Source: Woeseiaceae bacterium (GTDB taxonomy: Bacteria > Pseudomonadota > Gammaproteobacteria > Steroidobacterales > Woeseiaceae). From it: a stretch of 64,000 nucleotides of DNA. Each line of letters opens with the position of its first letter. The stretch's first letter is position 1. This document shows positions 49,855 through 58,948 of the stretch, piece after piece. The notes below the pieces were generated by a model. That model ran no database searches, was not told the DNA's origin, and worked only from the letters and a program-made list of their open reading frames with translations. The DNA lies in NCBI GenBank assembly GCA_028822065.1, contig JAPKEL010000005.1, positions 31,290 to 95,289 on the forward strand, written 5' to 3'. The translations under genes and the position numbers were made by a program.

Positions 49855-52800
49855 TTAATCAACAGACATCTTTACTGCTTCATCCAGGTCAACCGAAACT
49901 AGACGAGATACTCCTGGTTCCTGCATAGTTACCCCTGAAAGTTGCCTTGCAAGTTCCATTGTCGCTTTATTATGAGTGATAAAAATGAATTGAACCTTTG
50001 AAGACATATCTTTCACAATCTCACAAAAGCGAATCACATTAGTATCATCAAGAGGTGCGTCCACCTCATCCAACATACAGAATGGAGAGGGATTCAACTC
50101 AAATATGGCAAAAACGAGAGCAACAGCTGATAATGCCTTTTCACCACCAGATAATAAATTAATTGTGCTATTTCTCTTACCTGGCGGTCTTGCCATTACC
50201 GAAACTCCAGCTGATAATAGATCATCACCAATTAATTCCATATAAGCTTGACCGCCACCAAATAACTTTGGAAATAACTTTTCAAATCCAGAATTGATCT
50301 GATTAAAGGTTTCACGAAAGCGTGATCTTGTTTCACGATCAATTTTGCGAATTGCACTCTCAAGTGTCGATAAAGCATTTCTTAAATCTTCCATCTGAGA
50401 ATCGAGGTATTCTTTTCTTTCAGTATTTACTTTTAACTCATCAATAGCTGCTAGGTTTATCGGTCCGAGACGATTAATTTTTAATGATATTATTTCTAAT
50501 TGGTCGGTAAATTCATCCAAAGTTGCCGAATCTGACATTTCATCAAGTAAATCTTCATAATTATAATCAGCTTGGACGAGCTGCTCGTCTAACCCTTCTC
50601 GCCTAATTTTAATTGTTTGTAGATTTTCTTTTGACTCATTAAGTTCAATTCTCGCCTCATTTACAGCTCTTTCTTTTTGTAAGCGTGCTTGATCAGCTAA
50701 CGTCAATTCGTTCTCAATTTTTTCGACGATTACTCTTGCGTTATTTAAGTCCTCTTCTGCATCAATTTTTTCTGACAACTGATCTTCAAGTAAATTCCTA
50801 CTATCAATCAAGGGCTGTTTATTTAATTCAATTTGCTGTTGAATCTCTTTTTTTCTTGATTCAAAAAGGTTTTGCTGTGAAACCATTCTTTCTAAATTTT
50901 GAGATGCAGATTGTTGAGTTGATTTTTTACTTTCATATTTAATAACCATCTCTTGCGCTATCTTTCTATCAACCTCATATTGCTCGCGAACACGTATTAA
51001 CTCTTGATGTAATTTATCTTTTTCGACCTCTAGACCCGAACTTAAAGATTTAAGATTTTTTAACGATCGGGATGCATTCTCTATATTTTCACTCGATGTC
51101 TTTATTATCGCTTCAAGAGTTATTTTTTCTGCCTGCAAATTTTCAACTTCTTTCGTAGAATTGGATTGATATATATTTAACTGCTCCAGCTGGTTAACCA
51201 AAGAATCTAACTCTCCTTTTGTATCTAGATACTTGTTAACTGTTTTTGTTATTTCATCTTGGAGTTCATCTTTTCTTGATTCACACTTTTCCAACTTCAA
51301 TCGAATATTTTCCAGATTTTTCTCTGCGCGATTGCAATCAAAAACAAGCTGTTTTATATCTTTTTCGAGTTCACGAATTTTTCGCTCTCTTGGAAGAATT
51401 CCAGCATCAACATCATCTTTTCCACGAAAAACCCTAACCCAATCTTTACTCAACCAGACACCATTTGAAGTTATTACCGATGCTTTACTAGCTAAGCTCT
51501 CACTAATATCAAGAGCTTGCTCTAGGGAATCAGCTATCATTACATCCTCAAGCAACGAGAAAATTGCGTCCGGGGCATTTTCAACCTTAGATGCCAGAGA
51601 ACTATTATTAAAATCAGATTTTTGCTTAGATTGAACGCTATTTATCATAGTAAAACGTCCAGTTTTAATGCCTTTAATCACCTCAATACCCTGATGTATT
51701 CCATTTACGCACAATCCTTCTAAATAATCGCCAAGCACTGTTTCTATGGCGATTTCCCAACCATTCGTAATTTTTAAATTTTGTGCAATACGCTTATTGC
51801 TTGATAGTCCATTTGCTTTCAACCACTTAATATTTTGATCACTTTGGCCACTATAGGCTGCATTTTGAAGTGCAGTTAATTTAAATAACTCGGCTTCCCT
51901 ATTTCGCACTTTTTGATGATGCTCATCTACAGTCGCAACCATAATGTTATTCTTTTTACGAAGGTCTATGATTTCTTGAGTTAATTCATTGAAATCTTTC
52001 TCTAGAGACTCTTTGGATGAAAAATTTTTCTTATCACTCTCAGAAAGCTGGAGTATTTTTATTTCCAGTTCTTTTGAGTGATTAGAACTTACTTCTTTTT
52101 TTAATTTACCTTGCTTATCATCGATTGTGGCTAAACCAATTTCGCTATCGGCTAACCGATTGGATTCGATTGTTACACTCTGAGTAAATTCATTTTCTTT
52201 TGATTTGAAACCGTCCCATTTATCTTGCCATACTCGAATAGATTGCTCTGCTGCATTCAATGAGTCTTTAGATGAAGCCTCAGATGCATTAGCATTTATT
52301 ATGCTTGGTTCCAATTCATTTAATATATTTTCTATATCTACAATCTGTTCTTTATCTAAAGATATATGGCTTTCAATCTCACTTCCATTTTGAATAGCTT
52401 GCTCTAAATCTTTTTTCTGTCTTAATTCTATTTCTTGAGAGTATTCAATAGATTGCTCAAGTCGACTTATCTCCGAACCCACTTTGTAATAATTTGCTTG
52501 TACTTTGTTGAATAAATCTGTTTTTTCATTCTGATCGAGACGTTGAGACTCAATATTTGCCTCAATTTTTCGTTGTTCAGCTAATCTTGAATCGAGTAAT
52601 AATTTATTTTCTGTAAAGAGTTTTTCAACTTCTATGGAATTATTATTTAGGTCACGCATCCTAATTACTAAAATATCCGCAGAAAATCTTCTTTCATCTT
52701 GACGCATCTTTTTATATCGTTCAGCAGTTTTGGCTTGGCGGTTAAGATGATTGATTTGCTTTTCAACTTCATCTATTACATCGAGTAGACGATCTAAGTT

Positions 52801-53367
52801 TTCCTTAGTCCGACCAATTCTGCTGGACGTTTCTTTTCGCCGTTCTTTATACTTCGATATCCCAGCTGCCTCTTCGATGAAAACTCTCATTTCTTCCGGC
52901 TTAGCCTCAATCATACGAGATATCATGCCTTGCTCTATTATTGAGTAACTTCTAGGTCCTAATCCAGTACCTAAAAATATACCAGTAATATCTTTTCGAC
53001 GACAACGAACCCCATTAAGATAATAGTTTGAAATGCTGTCACGTGAGACCACTCTTCTTATTGAAATCTCATTATATTTTGCGTATTCGCCTTCGATGGT
53101 AGTTGCGGTATTGTCGAAGATTAACTCGACTGTAGCAGCACCAACAGGCTTCCTAGAGCTAGAGCCCTTAAATATTACATCGGTGATTAAATCACCGCGC
53201 AGACGACTGGCAGAGCTTTCTCCCATTACCCATTTTACTGCATCAATAACATTAGATTTCCCACAACCATTAGGGCCGACAACACCAACCAAATTGGATG
53301 GAAATGAGATAACTGTGGGGTCAACAAAAGATTTAAAACCAGCGAGCTTGATCTTACTTAATCGCAT
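49855..53367 (-). CDS. smc: Chromosome segregation protein SMC
   Basis: The 1170-residue ATPase has Walker A VGPNGCGKSNVIDAVKWVMGE near the N-terminus. Two very long coiled coils flank a hinge (about 510-660, LKITNGWEIAIETVLGDYLEG). The C-terminal signature LLSGGEKALSAVALVFAIF and Walker B PFCMLDEVDAPLDD complete the head. It extrudes DNA loops with ScpA and ScpB (42771-44410). A promoter with a palindrome lies upstream at 53419-53447. Confidence 0.96.
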   Translation of the reverse strand: MRLSKIKLAGFKSFVDPTVISFPSNLVGVVGPNGCGKSNVIDAVKWVMGESSASRLRGDLITDVIFKGSSSRKPVGAATVELIFDNTATTIEGEYAKYNEISIRRVVSRDSISNYYLNGVRCRRKDITGIFLGTGLGPRSYSIIEQGMISRMIEAKPEEMRVFIEEAAGISKYKERRKETSSRIGRTKENLDRLLDVIDEVEKQINHLNRQAKTAERYKKMRQDERRFSADILVIRMRDLNNNSIEVEKLFTENKLLLDSRLAEQRKIEANIESQRLDQNEKTDLFNKVQANYYKVGSEISRLEQSIEYSQEIELRQKKDLEQAIQNGSEIESHISLDKEQIVDIENILNELEPSIINANASEASSKDSLNAAEQSIRVWQDKWDGFKSKENEFTQSVTIESNRLADSEIGLATIDDKQGKLKKEVSSNHSKELEIKILQLSESDKKNFSSKESLEKDFNELTQEIIDLRKKNNIMVATVDEHHQKVRNREAELFKLTALQNAAYSGQSDQNIKWLKANGLSSNKRIAQNLKITNGWEIAIETVLGDYLEGLCVNGIHQGIEVIKGIKTGRFTMINSVQSKQKSDFNNSSLASKVENAPDAIFSLLEDVMIADSLEQALDISESLASKASVITSNGVWLSKDWVRVFRGKDDVDAGILPRERKIRELEKDIKQLVFDCNRAEKNLENIRLKLEKCESRKDELQDEITKTVNKYLDTKGELDSLVNQLEQLNIYQSNSTKEVENLQAEKITLEAIIKTSSENIENASRSLKNLKSLSSGLEVEKDKLHQELIRVREQYEVDRKIAQEMVIKYESKKSTQQSASQNLERMVSQQNLFESRKKEIQQQIELNKQPLIDSRNLLEDQLSEKIDAEEDLNNARVIVEKIENELTLADQARLQKERAVNEARIELNESKENLQTIKIRREGLDEQLVQADYNYEDLLDEMSDSATLDEFTDQLEIISLKINRLGPINLAAIDELKVNTERKEYLDSQMEDLRNALSTLESAIRKIDRETRSRFRETFNQINSGFEKLFPKLFGGGQAYMELIGDDLLSAGVSVMARPPGKRNSTINLLSGGEKALSAVALVFAIFELNPSPFCMLDEVDAPLDDTNVIRFCEIVKDMSSKVQFIFITHNKATMELARQLSGVTMQEPGVSRLVSVDLDEAVKMSVD

Positions 53368-53418
53368 TTACGTATCTAAATCCATATCTTTTTTATGATA
53401 ATTAATTGTAATGCATTT

Positions 53419-53447
53419 ATAAAAATAAAACGAACATTCGTTGTCAA
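53419..53447 (-). promoter_or_regulatory. smc promoter with a 14-bp palindrome between -35 and -10
   Basis: On the minus strand TTGACA (53442-53447) and TTTTAT (53419-53424) are separated by 17 bp. The spacer holds most of the perfect inverted repeat AACGAACATTCGTT (53429-53442), which touches the -35 box. A dimeric repressor bound there would block polymerase. The arms resemble operators of TetR-type regulators; the regulator is not in this window. The rest of the smc-dksA spacer shows only the dksA -10 box. Confidence 0.5.
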
Positions 53448-53538
53448 ATATCAGTCATTATTTTTTATATAAACCAATAGGTCGCTTCTATAAATACAAT
53501 CTTATTATTTTTATACTTCCATGTTTCAAATAGATCAG

Positions 53539-53544
53539 TATAAT
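53539..53544 (+). promoter_or_regulatory. Putative -10 box of dksA-gluQ
   Basis: A perfect TATAAT lies 54 bases before the dksA ATG. The best -35 at 17 bp spacing is CTTCCA, 3 of 6 matches, so the promoter is tentative and may rely on an activator or upstream contacts. Confidence 0.4.
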
Positions 53545-53597
53545 GCTCTCGGTTTCATTCAATATCTTTAAAACTTAAAGTTACAATAGAGAACAGT

Positions 53598-54080
53598 ATG
53601 GCAATAAAAAAAATTAACAAAAAAACCAAAAAAATAGATCTAATGAGTAGTCCTTTAGACGCCATCGGGGCTTACAAAGCAAAACGCGGCGAAACTTATA
53701 TGTGCGATGCTCAATTGGATTATTTTAGAGCCTTACTGACGAAATGGAAAAGTAATCTCATTAATGAAGTTGATAGAACTGTCGTTCATATGAAAGATGA
53801 AGCTTCTAATTTCCCTGACCCAAATGATCGCGCAACACAAGAATCTGAATTTGGCTTAGAATTAAGAACTCGAGATAGAGAGCGCAAACTCCTTAAAAAA
53901 ATCAATTCTACGCTTACAAGAATTGACGAAGGTGACTACGGTTACTGCGAAGAAACTGGTGAGGAAATAGGATTAAAAAGATTACAAGCTAGACCAGTTG
54001 CAACACTCTCTCTTGAAGCTCAAGAAAGACGCGAATTATCAGAACGTCAATACCGAGATAGGGATGATCGATATCGTTAG
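53598..54080 (+). CDS. dksA: RNA polymerase-binding factor DksA, zinc-finger cysteines lost
   Basis: DksA enters the RNA polymerase secondary channel and acts with ppGpp. The 160-residue protein keeps the coiled coil and its tip FPDPNDRATQESE, with the functional D-x-x-D-x-A residues. The C-terminal globular part reads YGYCEETGEEIGLKRLQARP and then ATLSLEAQERRE, so only one of the four zinc cysteines of E. coli DksA remains. This is the pattern of alphaproteobacterial DksA and of zinc-free DksA2-type paralogues. GAGAA lies before the ATG. gluQ follows 2 bases later, as in many proteobacteria. Confidence 0.92.
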   Translation: MAIKKINKKTKKIDLMSSPLDAIGAYKAKRGETYMCDAQLDYFRALLTKWKSNLINEVDRTVVHMKDEASNFPDPNDRATQESEFGLELRTRDRERKLLKKINSTLTRIDEGDYGYCEETGEEIGLKRLQARPVATLSLEAQERRELSERQYRDRDDRYR

Positions 54081-54082
54081 AG

Positions 54083-55003
54083 ATGAATAAAAAAGACGAA
54101 CCCGAATCATCTAATATAATTAAATATAGAGGTAGATTTGCACCCTCACCCACAGGATCACTGCATTTTGGCTCATTGATTACAGCAATAGCTAGTTACC
54201 TCGAAGCCAAAACAAGCCAAGGTAAATGGTTCTTAAGAATTGATAATGCTGATTTTTTACGCGAGCAAGATAAAGCGAGCGATTCAATAAAAAGATCTCT
54301 AGAGCTTCATGGTTTTGAATGGGACGGTAATACTCACTACCAATCTAACTCTCTTACATTATACAATCAAAAAAAAGATCATCTTATTGACAACGATTAC
54401 GTTTTTCGTTGTAACTGCTCAAGAAAAAATCTAAGAAATAACCCAATTGGCTTAAATGGAGTAATCTACAAAGGAACTTGCCGGACCAAAAATATCAAAG
54501 AAGATTTTTCAATCAGAGTTATTACTGAGCATTTAAAAGTTGCATTTAAAGATGAGATCCAGGGACACCAGGCATGTCAGATAGATGAAGATATTGGTGA
54601 TTTCACTATCTGGAGGCGCGATAATATAATCTCATATCACTTAGCTACCGTTATTGATGACAACGAAGTTGGCATAACAAATGTTGTGAGAGGTTACGAC
54701 TTATTAAATTCGACTTTTTGTCAATTATACCTACAAAATATCCTTAACTATATCAATCCAATCTACAGTCATATTCCAATTGCAACAGACGCAAATAATC
54801 AAAAATTAAGCAAACAATTTGGCGCTGCAGAGCTATCAAATAAATTAATTACTCAGAACCTTTTCAATGGGCTCTGTGCCCTAAAACAAGAGCCACCAAC
54901 TGAATTAAGATCAGATAATTTATCCAATATTTGGTCTTGGGCTATTGATAATTGGAGCAGTAAAAAGTTAACTATGGTTAAGAGTATTACAACTCTTAAT
55001 TAG
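54083..55003 (+). CDS. gluQ: Glutamyl-Q tRNA(Asp) synthetase
   Basis: GluQ activates glutamate and attaches it to queuosine at position 34 of tRNA-Asp. It is a truncated glutamyl-tRNA synthetase of 306 residues (E. coli 308) without the anticodon-binding domain. RGRFAPSPTGSLHFGSLITA is the HIGH region and NQKLSKQFGA the KMSKS region. Zinc ligands are CNCSRK and YKGTCR near residue 110. The dksA-gluQ pair is conserved and readthrough from dksA is expected. It is convergent with pnp. Confidence 0.94.
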   Translation: MNKKDEPESSNIIKYRGRFAPSPTGSLHFGSLITAIASYLEAKTSQGKWFLRIDNADFLREQDKASDSIKRSLELHGFEWDGNTHYQSNSLTLYNQKKDHLIDNDYVFRCNCSRKNLRNNPIGLNGVIYKGTCRTKNIKEDFSIRVITEHLKVAFKDEIQGHQACQIDEDIGDFTIWRRDNIISYHLATVIDDNEVGITNVVRGYDLLNSTFCQLYLQNILNYINPIYSHIPIATDANNQKLSKQFGAAELSNKLITQNLFNGLCALKQEPPTELRSDNLSNIWSWAIDNWSSKKLTMVKSITTLN

Positions 55004-55028
55004 TGTTATTTAGGAAAAAATATTCCCT

Positions 55029-57116
55029 TTATTCAGCGTCGAGACCCTTCATACTGAGGCGAACTCTGCCTTGTCGATCGACTTCCAGAACTTTAACTTT
55101 TACCTCGTCACCTTCAGACAGTTTATCACTCACTTTCTCGACTCGCTCATTTGAAATTTGCGAAATATGCACCAAACCATCTTTACCTGGAAGGATGGTG
55201 ACAAACGCACCAAAATCCATCAAACGAACTACTTTCCCGTCATATATCCTGCCAACTTCAACATCTGCCGTTATTAACTCAATTCTTCTGACAGCCTCTC
55301 TCCCTGAAGCGCCATCAATTGAAGCAACGCGAACAGTACCATCTTGATCAATATCAATTGAAGCGCCTGTTTCTTCAGTCATAGCTCTTATCACAGCGCC
55401 GCCTTTTCCTATAACATCTCTAATTTTCTCAGGATCAATTTTGAATGTCGTAATCGTTGGCGCCCATTCTGACATTTCTTCTCGGGGAGATGTAATGACC
55501 TTATTCATTTCATCCAGAATATGCAACCGAGCTTCTTTTGCTTGTTCTAGAGCAATATCCATAATCTCTTTAGTGATACCTTGTATTTTTATATCCATTT
55601 GCAAGGCAGTAATGCCTTCTTCTGTACCTGCAACTTTAAAATCCATATCCCCCAGATGATCTTCGTCACCAAGAATATCTGTTAGTACGGCAAATTTTTC
55701 GCCTTCTTTGACTAAACCCATTGCAACGCCAGCAACTGCCGATTTAATCGGAACACCTGCATCCATTAGCGAAAGACTCGTTCCACAAACAGATGCCATT
55801 GAACTGGATCCATTTGATTCTGTAATCTCAGAGACAACTCGAATAACGTACGGAAAATCCTCTTGGTCTGGCATTACCGCCTGGATCCCTCTTTTTGCAA
55901 GCTTGCCATGACCGATTTCGCGTCTTTTTGGAGAGCCAACAAAGCCAGTTTCGCCAACACAATATGGAGGAAAATTATAATGCAGCATAAATGAATCTTT
56001 GTATTCACCCATCAAAGCATCAATCATTTGAGCATCTCTCCCGGTACCTAAGGTAGTGACGACTATTGCTTGAGTTTCACCGCGAGTAAAAAGTGCAGAT
56101 CCATGGGTTCTAGGCAATAAACCAACCTTAACATCAATTGGTCTTACCGTTTTAACATCACGACCATCAATTCTTGGCTCTCCATCAATAACTCTATTTC
56201 TAACAATATCTTTTTCTAATTTAGATAGAGATCCTTTAATTTCATCTTCCGACCACTTATCTTCATTTTTTTGAGCAATGTCATTTAATGTACTTTCTTT
56301 GCACTGCGATACAGCAAGATGACGTTCCATTTTATCTGTATTCATATAAGCTGAAGTTAACCCACTAGTAGCAGATTCACTAACTGCATGAGCTAGGCTC
56401 TCGTCAGTTTCTGGGGCTGACCATTCCCACTTAGGTTTACCAGCCTCCTCAACCAATTCATTAATTTGCTGAATAACTAGTTGCATTTGATCATGGCCAA
56501 ACATGACCGCGCCAAGCATGATTTCTTCTGACAGTATTTTAGCCTCAGATTCGACCATCAATACGGCATCATCTGTACCTGCCACGACGAGATCAAGATC
56601 GGAATCAATCAAATTTGTAACTGTCGGATTTAAAACATACTCATTATCAATATACCCTATGCGAGCACATCCCAAAGGACCGGCAAAAGGCATTCCAGAT
56701 AGGCTCAATGCAGCAGACGCACCAATTAACGAAGGTATATCTGGATCAATCTCTGGGTTTAAAGATATTACAGTAGCAATTACTTGGACTTCATTCTTGA
56801 AACCTTTTGGAAACAAAGGACGAACAGGTCTGTCAATCAATCGTGAAGTTAAGGTTTCTTTTTCAGAAGGCCTTCCTTCACGTTTGAAAAAACCACCAGG
56901 TATTTTTCCGGCTGCGTATGTTTTTTCTTGGTAATTTACAGTGAGAGGAAAAAAATCACGCCCAGGATCCGCATGCTTTCTGCCTACTGCGGTTACTAAT
57001 ACTGACGTGCCCTCTATAGATACTATGACCGAACTGTCTGTTTGGCGTGCTATCTCACCAGTCTCGATAGTTACTTCATGGTCACCATACTGGAATACTT
57101 TTTTAATTGATTTCAC
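55029..57116 (-). CDS. pnp: Polyribonucleotide nucleotidyltransferase, GTG start
   Basis: PNPase degrades RNA phosphorolytically from the 3' end. The 695 residues (E. coli 711) contain two RNase PH domains. The second, active one has [21 protein letters not shown] and [22 protein letters not shown] domain (about 550-610, [15 protein letters not shown]) and an S1 domain at the C-terminus follow. Translation starts at GTG 57116, eight bases after AAGAG. A 6-bp hairpin in the rpsO-pnp spacer may be a leader processing site. Confidence 0.96.
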   Translation of the reverse strand: MKSIKKVFQYGDHEVTIETGEIARQTDSSVIVSIEGTSVLVTAVGRKHADPGRDFFPLTVNYQEKTYAAGKIPGGFFKREGRPSEKETLTSRLIDRPVRPLFPKGFKNEVQVIATVISLNPEIDPDIPSLIGASAALSLSGMPFAGPLGCARIGYIDNEYVLNPTVTNLIDSDLDLVVAGTDDAVLMVESEAKILSEEIMLGAVMFGHDQMQLVIQQINELVEEAGKPKWEWSAPETDESLAHAVSESATSGLTSAYMNTDKMERHLAVSQCKESTLNDIAQKNEDKWSEDEIKGSLSKLEKDIVRNRVIDGEPRIDGRDVKTVRPIDVKVGLLPRTHGSALFTRGETQAIVVTTLGTGRDAQMIDALMGEYKDSFMLHYNFPPYCVGETGFVGSPKRREIGHGKLAKRGIQAVMPDQEDFPYVIRVVSEITESNGSSSMASVCGTSLSLMDAGVPIKSAVAGVAMGLVKEGEKFAVLTDILGDEDHLGDMDFKVAGTEEGITALQMDIKIQGITKEIMDIALEQAKEARLHILDEMNKVITSPREEMSEWAPTITTFKIDPEKIRDVIGKGGAVIRAMTEETGASIDIDQDGTVRVASIDGASGREAVRRIELITADVEVGRIYDGKVVRLMDFGAFVTILPGKDGLVHISQISNERVEKVSDKLSEGDEVKVKVLEVDRQGRVRLSMKGLDAE

Positions 57117-57144
57117 TGTTATTACTCTTATTGATTAATTTTGT

Positions 57145-57161
57145 CTCAAGATTTCCTTGAG
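57145..57161 (-). promoter_or_regulatory. Hairpin in the rpsO-pnp spacer
   Basis: CTCAAG and CTTGAG pair perfectly around a five-base loop, 29 bases before the pnp start. No U-run follows, so it is not an intrinsic terminator. In E. coli an RNase III-cleaved stem in the pnp leader is central to PNPase autoregulation; this shorter stem is at the same place, but equivalence is conjecture. Confidence 0.35.
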
Positions 57162-57194
57162 CGCTATAGATTGTTTTTGTAATTTTCTTTAATT

Positions 57195-57464
57195 TTAACG
57201 TCTTAAGCCAAGACTTTTAATTAATTCAGCATAACGACCTTGATCATTTTTTTTCAGATAATCAAGTAATTTTCGTCGCTTACTAACCATCTTTAATAGA
57301 CCTTGTCGCGAATGGTGATCTTTTTTATGTTCACTAAAATGATCAGTCAATTCAGTAATACGTTTAGTTAAGATAGCTACTTGCACTTCAGGTGAGCCAG
57401 TATCTGCCTCGCCCCTTGAATGTTCTTTTATAATTGTACTTTTACTTTCACTCGATAGTGACAT
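57195..57464 (-). CDS. rpsO: Ribosomal protein S15
   Basis: The 89-residue protein has the E. coli length. [26 protein letters not shown], carrying the near-universal DTGSPEVQ motif, is followed by [16 protein letters not shown] and [13 protein letters not shown]. It organises the central domain of 16S rRNA and represses its own mRNA in E. coli. A perfect GCGCTA/TAGCGC hairpin with a 3-base loop (57517-57531) lies about 50 bases upstream in the 152-base truB-rpsO spacer, without a convincing promoter. Confidence 0.96.
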   Translation of the reverse strand: MSLSSESKSTIIKEHSRGEADTGSPEVQVAILTKRITELTDHFSEHKKDHHSRQGLLKMVSKRRKLLDYLKKNDQGRYAELIKSLGLRR

Positions 57465-57616
57465 TTCTTAAAAACCCCGATAGTCTTTCGTTTAATTATT
57501 GATATTACTATAAAGCGCGCTATTCTAGCGCTTAGTCACTCCAAGTAACAGTATTAAATCAAATTAAATAAATTATTTAATTATAACTTTTCCCTACCCC
57601 TCTCTGACAAAGCGTA

Positions 57617-58531
57617 TTAAAGATGAAATATACGGCGCGGTATTAGAAAATTATCCTCTTTTTGCTCACCAATACCAACAAAACTTTCGTTTGTATCGTA
57701 AATTCTGGCAAGCCCTTTTTTAGTGGAAAATGAATTTTCTATTGGTTGTCCATTACTAAACATTTCTAATTGCTCTTGTTTTAGATGAATGCTCGGCCAA
57801 TCTAATAAAGCTGAATCCACAGGTAAGAGGTAATCATTATCAATTATTCCTTTATTTGCTATTGAACTTTCAAGAGAGTCAAAAGACAGCATTTGACTCT
57901 CTTTAAAATTACCCACTCTAACTCTATGAAGTTTCTTTGTATAACCAACCATTGCAGCTTCTTTTGCGATATCTTCAACCAGTACCCTTATATAAGTCCC
58001 TTTTGAAACAGTCACAGTGAATTCAATGGTATTATCAAAAATTCCCTCAAGATCAATGGATGAAATATTTATCTTGCGTGCTTCTCGCTCTACAACTTCA
58101 CCTTTTCTGGCTAATTTATACAATCTTTGTCCATCCTTTTTTAGCGCTGAATACATTGGAGGAACTTGTGTTGATTCGCCAAGAAATCTTTTCAAAATAT
58201 CAACCCAATAATCATGATCATGAAAACGAACCTCTGAAGTTTCTATTACAGGCCCTTCCCGATCACCTGTTGATGTCGATTTGCCCAACTCCGCGACAAC
58301 TCGATAAGTTTTGTGATTATTCAGTAAATAAGGGCAAACCTTTGTGGCTTCACCAAAACATAGGATTAACATGCCAGTTGCTGCAGGATCAAGACTTCCT
58401 CCATGCCCGCCTTTCTTTGCACGTATTAATTTTTTTACATTTTGCAGCGCTTTGTTTGAAGACAGGCCATCTTCCTTATCAAGCAATATGATGCCATTGA
58501 TGGACTCAAAAGAATCTTTATTTACCCTCAA
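57617..58531 (-). CDS. truB: tRNA pseudouridine-55 synthase, TTG start
   Basis: TruB makes pseudouridine 55 in the T-loop of tRNAs. The 304 residues (E. coli 314) hold GHGGSLDPAATGMLILCFGEATK with the catalytic aspartate, YRVVAELGKSTSTGDREG and SKGTYIRVLVEDI. The start is TTG 58529-58531, six bases after AGGAG (58538-58542). No ATG or GTG is available before the conserved INGIILLDK region, so the TTG is well supported. It starts 26 bases after rbfA. Confidence 0.94.
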   Translation of the reverse strand: MRVNKDSFESINGIILLDKEDGLSSNKALQNVKKLIRAKKGGHGGSLDPAATGMLILCFGEATKVCPYLLNNHKTYRVVAELGKSTSTGDREGPVIETSEVRFHDHDYWVDILKRFLGESTQVPPMYSALKKDGQRLYKLARKGEVVEREARKINISSIDLEGIFDNTIEFTVTVSKGTYIRVLVEDIAKEAAMVGYTKKLHRVRVGNFKESQMLSFDSLESSIANKGIIDNDYLLPVDSALLDWPSIHLKQEQLEMFSNGQPIENSFSTKKGLARIYDTNESFVGIGEQKEDNFLIPRRIFHL

Positions 58532-58557
58532 AACAATCTCCTAAAAAAATGATTAAG

Positions 58558-58917
58558 TTATGATTTTTTTGAAAGGTTAGCTTGGTCAATTAAGCTAGAA
58601 ATCTCTATACCTTTGCTAATACTATCATCATGAAAGAATCTTAATTCCGGTACATGCCTTATTTTAATTGAAGCTCCAAGCTTTTTTCTTAAATAACCAG
58701 ACGCTCTGGCCAATCCTTCCATAGGAATATGGATCTCATCATTAAATTGAATCGAACTAAAATAAATTTTAGCAATACTTAAATCATGACTTAAATCGAT
58801 TGATGTTAAGGATACTCCTGATAGCCCAGGATCATTTAAATCAAAACGTATCACCTCATTTAAAGTTCTTAAAATTAAGGGGCCCATTCGTTGACTTCTT
58901 GAAAACTCTCTTGCCAT
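58558..58917 (-). CDS. rbfA: Ribosome-binding factor A
   Basis: RbfA is a KH-like assembly factor for the 30S subunit. The 119 residues include REFSRSQRMGPLILRTLNEVI, LTSIDLSHDLSIAKIYFSS and IKIRHVPELRFFHDDSISKGI. It lies between infB and truB in the standard order. Confidence 0.94.
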   Translation of the reverse strand: MAREFSRSQRMGPLILRTLNEVIRFDLNDPGLSGVSLTSIDLSHDLSIAKIYFSSIQFNDEIHIPMEGLARASGYLRKKLGASIKIRHVPELRFFHDDSISKGIEISSLIDQANLSKKS

Positions 58918-58948
58918 TTTTTATATTACAGTAATTACGCTCATGGAT

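Noticed and set aside
53431..53443. Gram-positive-type LexA box (CGAAC-N4-GTTYG) near smc
   Set aside because: Only the left half fits; the right half reads GTTG and the sequence is better described as a symmetric AACGAA-CA-TTCGTT palindrome. No SOS gene is directly adjacent.
56503..56934. 143-codon frame antisense to pnp
   Set aside because: Fully overlaps the essential, highly conserved PNPase sequence; no independent evidence for coding.
58060..58491. 143-codon frame antisense to truB
   Set aside because: Lies within conserved TruB motifs and shows no family resemblance.
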